A stretch of 64,000 nt of DNA from Methanoculleus sp. (GTDB lineage Archaea > Halobacteriota > Methanomicrobia > Methanomicrobiales > Methanoculleaceae): the NCBI RefSeq assembly GCF_020696975.1, contig NZ_JAJGBK010000032.1, positions 269,372 to 333,371 on the forward strand, written 5' to 3'. Of this stretch, positions 59,411 to 64,000 are shown one piece after another. The first letter of the stretch is position 1, and every line of letters starts with the position of its first letter. Made by a program: the position numbers and the translations under genes. The notes beneath the pieces are model-generated. The model worked only from the letters and a program-made list of their open reading frames with translations, had not been told where the DNA came from and made no database searches.

Positions 59411-60409
59411 AGTTTTGCCTCTATGTGGTTGGTGGGATCGGCCTCCCGGACTCCGGCAAAGCATGAGAGTACGGTTCTTCCGATACTGGATGTTACCCGG
59501 GTTCCTCTGCAAAACGCCGGGGATGAACTTGTCCGTGGGGAACGAACCTCTCCGGAGGGAGCACGGGTAGCTTTTTGTCATAACTTGTAATGTTTTGTAT
59601 TTAACTATTCCGAATTTGTAAGGTATTTCAGGTGATCAACTTTACATCGTAAAATCCTGCGGATTCAATTTGAAAATCTGGTCGTGGTTCTGTCGTGTTT
59701 AGCCGAAAAAGTCTCATTATCGGGGTATGGTGCTGCTGCTTTCCGGGCTCGTGCCGTATGCTGTGTGGTTAACATGCCGGCATGGCGGGGTCTGCGGTTC
59801 CCGGCCGTTCGAGCGTCGGCATACCAGACTCCTGCCGACAGTCTCCAGGGTCCTGGTGGGGCGGCCTGGTTGCGGCAGGTGTATATATGTATGCCTCTTT
59901 TACTTTAGCAAGAAATAATGAGTTTTCCAAAATTAGGGTCCGGCATGGTCTGAATTCGCGGCAATCCCGCTCTTACAAGGGTAGAATTATATATTTGGGA
60001 ATGCAACCTATAAAGTCGGTACGTTTGACCTCACATCTGGCGCGGGTTATTTTAATTATTGCTATTAGTATTGTATATTTTATTAATTAATAAGTACTTT
60101 TCTCCCCGGGGCTGTTCGGAGTATGTCTGACGATGCTGGCTGGCGGAATTCTTTTTAAGTTTGGCGTTCAACCATTTGAACCATTGAATCTCAGTTTTAA
60201 AATATCCGATTAGAAATATATCGTGTATGAATATTACTTTTTGCAAAAAATCCCATTTAAATTCGCAAATTTTATTAGTATCTCTTCTTCTACTCTTATA
60301 GTCCCTTTTGGGACGTGCAGTAGTGGCCTTCAGAGATCCAGAACTGGTGATTGTCTGGATCTCTCGCATGAACGGAATGCATTGAACAAGGGTAAAAGGA
60401 TGAAATACT
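59411..60409. other. Divergent fwd/mcr regulatory region, no protein gene seen
   Basis: About 1 kb, becoming AT-rich toward mcrB. It holds the fwd promoter side (59590-59660) and several TATA-like elements pointing to mcrB: GTGTATATATG (about 59879-59889), GAATTATATATTTG (59984-59997), GAAATATATCG (60207-60217) and CTCTTATAG (60293-60301). A 12-base palindrome CATGCCGGCATG is at 59773-59784. Short open frames across the centre have no family similarity. I cannot tell which TATA element is used, so the mcr leader could be 80-400 bases long. A small RNA gene inside cannot be excluded. Confidence 0.55.
60300..60364 (+). promoter_or_regulatory. Two hairpins in the mcr leader
   Basis: GTCCC-TTTT-GGGAC (60301-60314) and a perfect 10-base stem AGAGATCCAG (60332-60341) with CTGGATCTCT (60355-60364), loop 13 bases. 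They lie 45-110 bases before the mcrB ATG. They may stabilise the abundant mcr mRNA or regulate it; no known riboswitch is recognised. Confidence 0.45.
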
Positions 60410-61714
60410 ATGGCTAAATACACGGAAACAATCGATCTCTATTCTGATGATGGGAAGCTGCTCAAGAGCGGCGTCACCCTCGACAGAATCAGCCCGCTGG
60501 TTAACCCGGCCACAGGTAAGATCATCGACCTGACCAAGAGAACGATCAGCGTCAACCTCGGCGGCATCCAGGATGCGCTCAAGGTCGGCAAGCTTGGCAA
60601 GGGCAAGATCAAGGGAAGAGAACTCAACCTCCCGATCATGGAGAACAAGGACGCCATCGTCGCCAAGATCAAGGAGATGATCCAGGTTGAGGAAGGCGAC
60701 GACACCGAGATCCTGGAGTTCAACGGCGGTAAGCTCCTGCTCGTCCAGGTCCCGACGAAGCGCCTGGTCAACGCGTCCACCTACGACGCCGCGATCACCT
60801 CGGTCGCAGCCGCAACCACCTTCTCGATCGTCGACCAGTTCAACATCGACGCCTTCAACGCATCCACCGTCAAGGCGGCCTGCTGGGGCAGCTACCCCCA
60901 CACCCAGGACATGGAAGGTGCGCTTGTCACGTCGATCCTGACCATCCCCCAGAACAACGAGGGTATCGGCTACGCGCTCAGGAACATCCCCGTCAACCAC
61001 ACCGTCATGATGACCGGCAGGAACGCTCTGCAGGGTGCAGCACTCTCGTCCACCCTCGAGACCGCCGGTATCTTTGAGATGGGCTCCGCTGTCGGGCCGT
61101 TTGAGCGCGCCCAGCTGCTCGCCTACGCCTACCAGGGCTTGAACGCGAACAACATGGTCTACGACCTCGTCAAGGCAAACGGCGAGACTGGAACCGTCGG
61201 TACGGTCGTCCAGAGCCTGGTCGAGCGCGCCATCGAGGACAAGGTCATCGCTCCGGGCAAGAAGGGCGGCTACTTCCAGTTCTACGACACGAAGGACCCC
61301 ATGCTCTGGAACGCCTACGCAGCTGCAGGAACCATGGCGGCCACCATCGTCAACTGTGGTGCCGGACGGTTCGCCCAGGCAGTCTCCGCGACGCTCCTGT
61401 ACTTCAACGACCTGCTTGAGCATGAGACCGGTCTCCCGAGCACCGACTACGGCCGTGTCATGGGTACCGCTGTCGGGTTCTCGTTCTTCAGCCACTCGAT
61501 CTACGGTGGCGGCGGTCCCGGTATCTTCAACGGCAACCACGTCGTGACCCGGCACGCAAACGGCGTAGCCATCCCGTGTGTGGTCGCTGCGGCAGCCCTC
61601 GATGCCGGAACCCAGATGTTCTCGCCCGAGAGCACCTCGAAGCTCTTTGCCGACACCTACGGCAAGATCGATGTGTTCAACAAGCCGATCAACCAGATCG
61701 CAAACGGAGCCTGA
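60410..61714 (+). CDS. mcrB: Methyl-coenzyme M reductase beta subunit
   Basis: 434 residues, the normal length. Family segments: YSDDGKLLKSGVTLDRISPL at the N-terminus, VDQFNIDAFNASTVKAACWG, and the C-terminal SFFSHSIYGGGGPGIFNGNH that lines the F430 channel near coenzyme B. With McrA and McrG it forms the enzyme releasing methane. First gene of mcrBDGA. A purine-rich ribosome-binding stretch (GGTAAAAGGATGAAA) precedes the ATG. Confidence 0.98.
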   Translation: MAKYTETIDLYSDDGKLLKSGVTLDRISPLVNPATGKIIDLTKRTISVNLGGIQDALKVGKLGKGKIKGRELNLPIMENKDAIVAKIKEMIQVEEGDDTEILEFNGGKLLLVQVPTKRLVNASTYDAAITSVAAATTFSIVDQFNIDAFNASTVKAACWGSYPHTQDMEGALVTSILTIPQNNEGIGYALRNIPVNHTVMMTGRNALQGAALSSTLETAGIFEMGSAVGPFERAQLLAYAYQGLNANNMVYDLVKANGETGTVGTVVQSLVERAIEDKVIAPGKKGGYFQFYDTKDPMLWNAYAAAGTMAATIVNCGAGRFAQAVSATLLYFNDLLEHETGLPSTDYGRVMGTAVGFSFFSHSIYGGGGPGIFNGNHVVTRHANGVAIPCVVAAAALDAGTQMFSPESTSKLFADTYGKIDVFNKPINQIANGA

Positions 61715-61730
61715 ACGAGCAGAGAGCCGA

Positions 61731-62201
61731 ATGATGAACGCCTCATTTCCACAGGTCAGGATCGTGCCGTTCAGGATGCTCAAGCCTGATACTGCCGAAC
61801 GCCTGCTCAATATGCTCACCGGTGTCTCCGGCATTCGCCGGGTGATGATCCACGGCCCCGGTCTGCCAAAGACTGTCCCGTACGGGCCGGCACGAGGAAG
61901 CCCAAACCCGCATTCGGACCGCAAGGCGATCCAGGTCGGCGATGCCGAGATCGCGCTCCGTGTCCAGGTGGGCGAGGTGATCCTGGAGGTCGAAGACGCC
62001 CCCGTCATCGAGGAGATCCGGTCGATCTGCGACGGTTTCTTCACGGGGTTCTCCTACCGGCTCCAGGAGGGCAGGTTCATGAAGACCGCCCCGACGCTCG
62101 TGGACTACGCGAAGTACGGCCCTGATGCCGATACGACGCTCATCGGTCTTGCGGACCCCCGGAAAGGGGAAAGCCCGGTGATCATCCGGACGAAGCGGTG
62201 A
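61731..62201 (+). CDS. mcrD: Methyl-coenzyme M reductase operon protein D
   Basis: 156 residues: PQVRIVPFRMLKPDTAERLLN at the N-terminus and RVMIHGPGLPKTVPYGPARG are McrD hallmarks. It is not part of the purified enzyme; a role in assembly or activation of Mcr is proposed. It starts 16 bases after the mcrB stop (ATG 61731 or 61734). An mcrC gene, which follows mcrD in many methanogens, is absent here. Confidence 0.95.
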   Translation: MMNASFPQVRIVPFRMLKPDTAERLLNMLTGVSGIRRVMIHGPGLPKTVPYGPARGSPNPHSDRKAIQVGDAEIALRVQVGEVILEVEDAPVIEEIRSICDGFFTGFSYRLQEGRFMKTAPTLVDYAKYGPDADTTLIGLADPRKGESPVIIRTKR

Positions 62202-62292
62202 CAGAAGGTTTGTCAAAACCTGGAAATATGGCTGGAATTCGTTCAATACAGGAAAAGGATAAGATATCAATCGCTTTGAGGTGAATTGAAAC

Positions 62293-63057
62293 ATGGCATA
62301 CAAGCCCCAGTATGGTCCCGGGACATCAATCGTCGCCGAGAACCGGCGCAAGCAGATGAACCCCAACCAGAAGCTTGAGAAGGTTCGTTCCGTAACTGAT
62401 GAGGATATCGTGCTGATCCTCGGCCACCGCGCTCCCGGATCAGCGTACCCGAGTGCTCACCCGCCGCTTGCCGAGCAGCAGGAGCCCAACTGCCCCATGC
62501 GCAAGCTCGTCAAGCCCACCGAGGGTGCCAAGGCCGGCGACCGCGTCCGCTACATCCAGTTTGCGGACTCGATGTTCAACGCCCCTTCGCAGCCCTACCA
62601 GCGGACCTACACCGAGATGTACCGCTTCCGCGGTATCGACCCCGGTACGCTCTCCGGCCGTCAGATTGTCGAGTGCCGCGAGCGTGACCTCGAGAAGTAC
62701 TCCAAGGAGCTCATCGAGACCGAGATGTTCGACCCCGCTCTCGTCGGCATCCGTGGTGCGACCGTGCACGGCCACTCGCTCCGTCTCGCTGAGGACGGCA
62801 TGATGTTCGATATGCTCCAGAGGAACGTCCTCGGAGAGGACGGCATCGTCAAGTACGTCAAGAACCAGATCGGCGAGCCCCTCGACCGTGCGGTCGGCGT
62901 CGGCAAGCCCATGGACGAGAAGTGGCTTAAGGCCCACACGACGATCTACCACTCGCTTGTTGGAACCGCCTACCGTGACGACGCCGAGTACGTCGAATAT
63001 GTCCAGCGCATCCACTCGCTGCGTACGAAATACGGCTTCATGCCGAAAGAGGAGTGA
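62293..63057 (+). CDS. mcrG: Methyl-coenzyme M reductase gamma subunit
   Basis: 254 residues, normal length. Typical segments: [39 protein letters not shown] and [20 protein letters not shown]. The 91-base gap after mcrD contains a GAGGTGA ribosome-binding site and an AT-rich stretch, so an internal promoter is possible. mcrA follows 5 bases later. Confidence 0.98.
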   Translation: MAYKPQYGPGTSIVAENRRKQMNPNQKLEKVRSVTDEDIVLILGHRAPGSAYPSAHPPLAEQQEPNCPMRKLVKPTEGAKAGDRVRYIQFADSMFNAPSQPYQRTYTEMYRFRGIDPGTLSGRQIVECRERDLEKYSKELIETEMFDPALVGIRGATVHGHSLRLAEDGMMFDMLQRNVLGEDGIVKYVKNQIGEPLDRAVGVGKPMDEKWLKAHTTIYHSLVGTAYRDDAEYVEYVQRIHSLRTKYGFMPKEE

Positions 63058-63062
63058 TTACA

Positions 63063-64000
63063 ATGGCAAAGATTGAGAGATCCCAGAAACTGTTCCTGAA
63101 GGCACTCAAGGAGAAGTTCCAGGGGCAGGACGTCGAGTCAGAGACCGCCGAGTTCTACAAGTTCAACGGCGTCCGCCAGTCTCCCCGTAAGATGGAGTTC
63201 ATGAAGGCCAGCCGTGCCGTCGAGATGGACCGCGGCATCTCCATGTACGACCCCGAACGCTGCCACCTCGGCGGTATCCCGATGGGCCAGCGCCAGCTGA
63301 TGACCTACGAAGTCTCCGGCACCGGCGTCTTCGTGGAGGGTGACGACCTGCACTTCGTCAACAACTCTGCGATGCAGCAGATGTGGGACGACATCCGGCG
63401 GACCGTTATCGTCGGCATGGACCTTGCCCACCAGACCCTGCAGAAGCGTCTCGGCAAGGAAGTTACCCCTGAGACGATCAACGAGTACCTCCACATCTTA
63501 AACCACGCGATGCCCGGCGGCGCCGTCGTCCAGGAGCACATGGTCGAGACCCACCCCGGCCTCGTCGACGACTGTTACGTCAAGGTCTTCACCGGCGACC
63601 AGGAGCTCGCTGACGACATCGAGCCCCAGTTCCTGCTGAACATCGAGAAGCTCTTCCCCGCCAAGCAGGCCGAGGAACTCAAGGCCGAAGTCGGCAAGAG
63701 CATGTACCAGGCAATCCACATCCCGACCGCGGTCTCCAGGACCTGCGACGGTGGAACGACCTCCCGGTGGTCTGCGATGCAGATCGGTATGTCCTTCATC
63801 GCTGCCTACCGCATGTGCGCCGGTGAAGCGGCTGTCGCCGACCTCTCCTACGCTGCAAAGCACGCAGGCGTCGTCCAGATGGGTTCACTCCTGCCCGCCC
63901 GGCGTGCCCGTGGCCCGAACGAGCCCGGTGGCATCAAGTTCGGTCTCTTCTCGGATATCGTCCAGGCGAACCGGAAGTACCCCAACGACCCCGCGAAGGC
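63063..64000 (+). CDS. mcrA: Methyl-coenzyme M reductase alpha subunit (3' end outside window)
   Basis: 312 complete codons are visible from ATG 63063, just over half of the usual 550-570. The F430 nickel ligand Gln is in GGAVVQEHM (Gln157, equivalent to Gln147 of Methanothermobacter), and the positions of the methylated His and Arg are in YAAKHAG (His267) and PARRARG (Arg281). The sequence is of the Methanomicrobiales type. Thioglycine and other modified sites lie beyond the window. The gene is cut by the window edge, not truncated in itself. Confidence 0.98.
   Translation, partial: MAKIERSQKLFLKALKEKFQGQDVESETAEFYKFNGVRQSPRKMEFMKASRAVEMDRGISMYDPERCHLGGIPMGQRQLMTYEVSGTGVFVEGDDLHFVNNSAMQQMWDDIRRTVIVGMDLAHQTLQKRLGKEVTPETINEYLHILNHAMPGGAVVQEHMVETHPGLVDDCYVKVFTGDQELADDIEPQFLLNIEKLFPAKQAEELKAEVGKSMYQAIHIPTAVSRTCDGGTTSRWSAMQIGMSFIAAYRMCAGEAAVADLSYAAKHAGVVQMGSLLPARRARGPNEPGGIKFGLFSDIVQANRKYPNDPAK

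Noticed and set aside
59727..60090. Short plus-strand ORFs in the fwd/mcr gap
   Set aside because: They span TATA boxes and AT-rich DNA, with no ribosome-binding site and no family similarity.
60296..62044. 582-codon minus-strand ORF opposite mcrB and mcrD
   Set aside because: Shadow of the strongly coding mcr frames.

Overview
The window comes from the chromosome of a hydrogenotrophic methanogenic archaeon, most likely Methanoculleus or a close relative in the Methanomicrobiales. The evidence is a methyl-coenzyme M reductase operon (mcrBDGA), a tungsten/molybdenum formylmethanofuran dehydrogenase operon (fwdDBAC), an Ech-type energy-converting [NiFe] hydrogenase, archaeal CCA-adding enzyme and NusA-like protein, GC-rich codon use, and TATA boxes about 25 bases before many start codons. 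The genus is an inference from overall protein resemblance; no 16S gene is present.

Layout. 1-2300: the end of a NusA-like gene and a Thr/Pro-rich cell-surface protein. 2350-8835: DUF1786 protein, then a class III ribonucleotide reductase (NrdD) interrupted by two inteins and preceded by its NrdH-like redoxin. 9030-12920: ThpR, CCA transferase, a ClC channel and a small membrane protein. 12930-18710: nitrogen assimilation, with a four-gene split glutamate synthase operon (including an F420-type beta-subunit protein) divergent from glnA. 18970-23480: Mrp/NBP35, a MoaD-like protein, a tungsten aldehyde oxidoreductase, TrmO and RNase HI. 23610-26410: a phosphoribosyltransferase and four tandem PEBP paralogues. 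26460-33000: CBS protein, TerC/DUF475, flavoredoxin-like protein, a radical SAM/SPASM enzyme with a small Cys-rich ORF behind it, a HicB-like protein, a cupin and GH15. 33000-43700: P-type ATPase, beta-propeller protein, cation/Ca antiporter, SagB-type nitroreductase, YkgJ-type protein, SLC13 permease and a disulfide oxidoreductase. 43700-45050: an AT-rich accessory patch with a duplicated-repeat protein and a candidate structured RNA. 45050-50140: Ech hydrogenase. 50480-53740: HIT, DUF362-ferredoxin, RNase III and a DEDDh exonuclease-like protein. 53770-59410: MoeA and fwd. 60410-64000: mcr.

The genes fit together as methanogen core metabolism. Ech supplies low-potential ferredoxin, which Fwd needs for CO2 reduction. 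MoeA and the MoaD-like protein make the pterin cofactor for Fwd and the aldehyde oxidoreductase. Mcr releases methane. GS/GOGAT assimilates ammonia.

Most unusual points: the NrdD host protein seems to stop before the usual zinc/glycyl-radical tail; nrdH and a YkgJ-type gene appear to lack ATG/GTG/TTG starts; the PEBP array has degenerating ligand sites; RNase III carries Asn at a catalytic Asp; and a structured RNA candidate lies near 44.8-45.0 kb. I saw no rRNA, tRNA, CRISPR array or complete insertion sequence.
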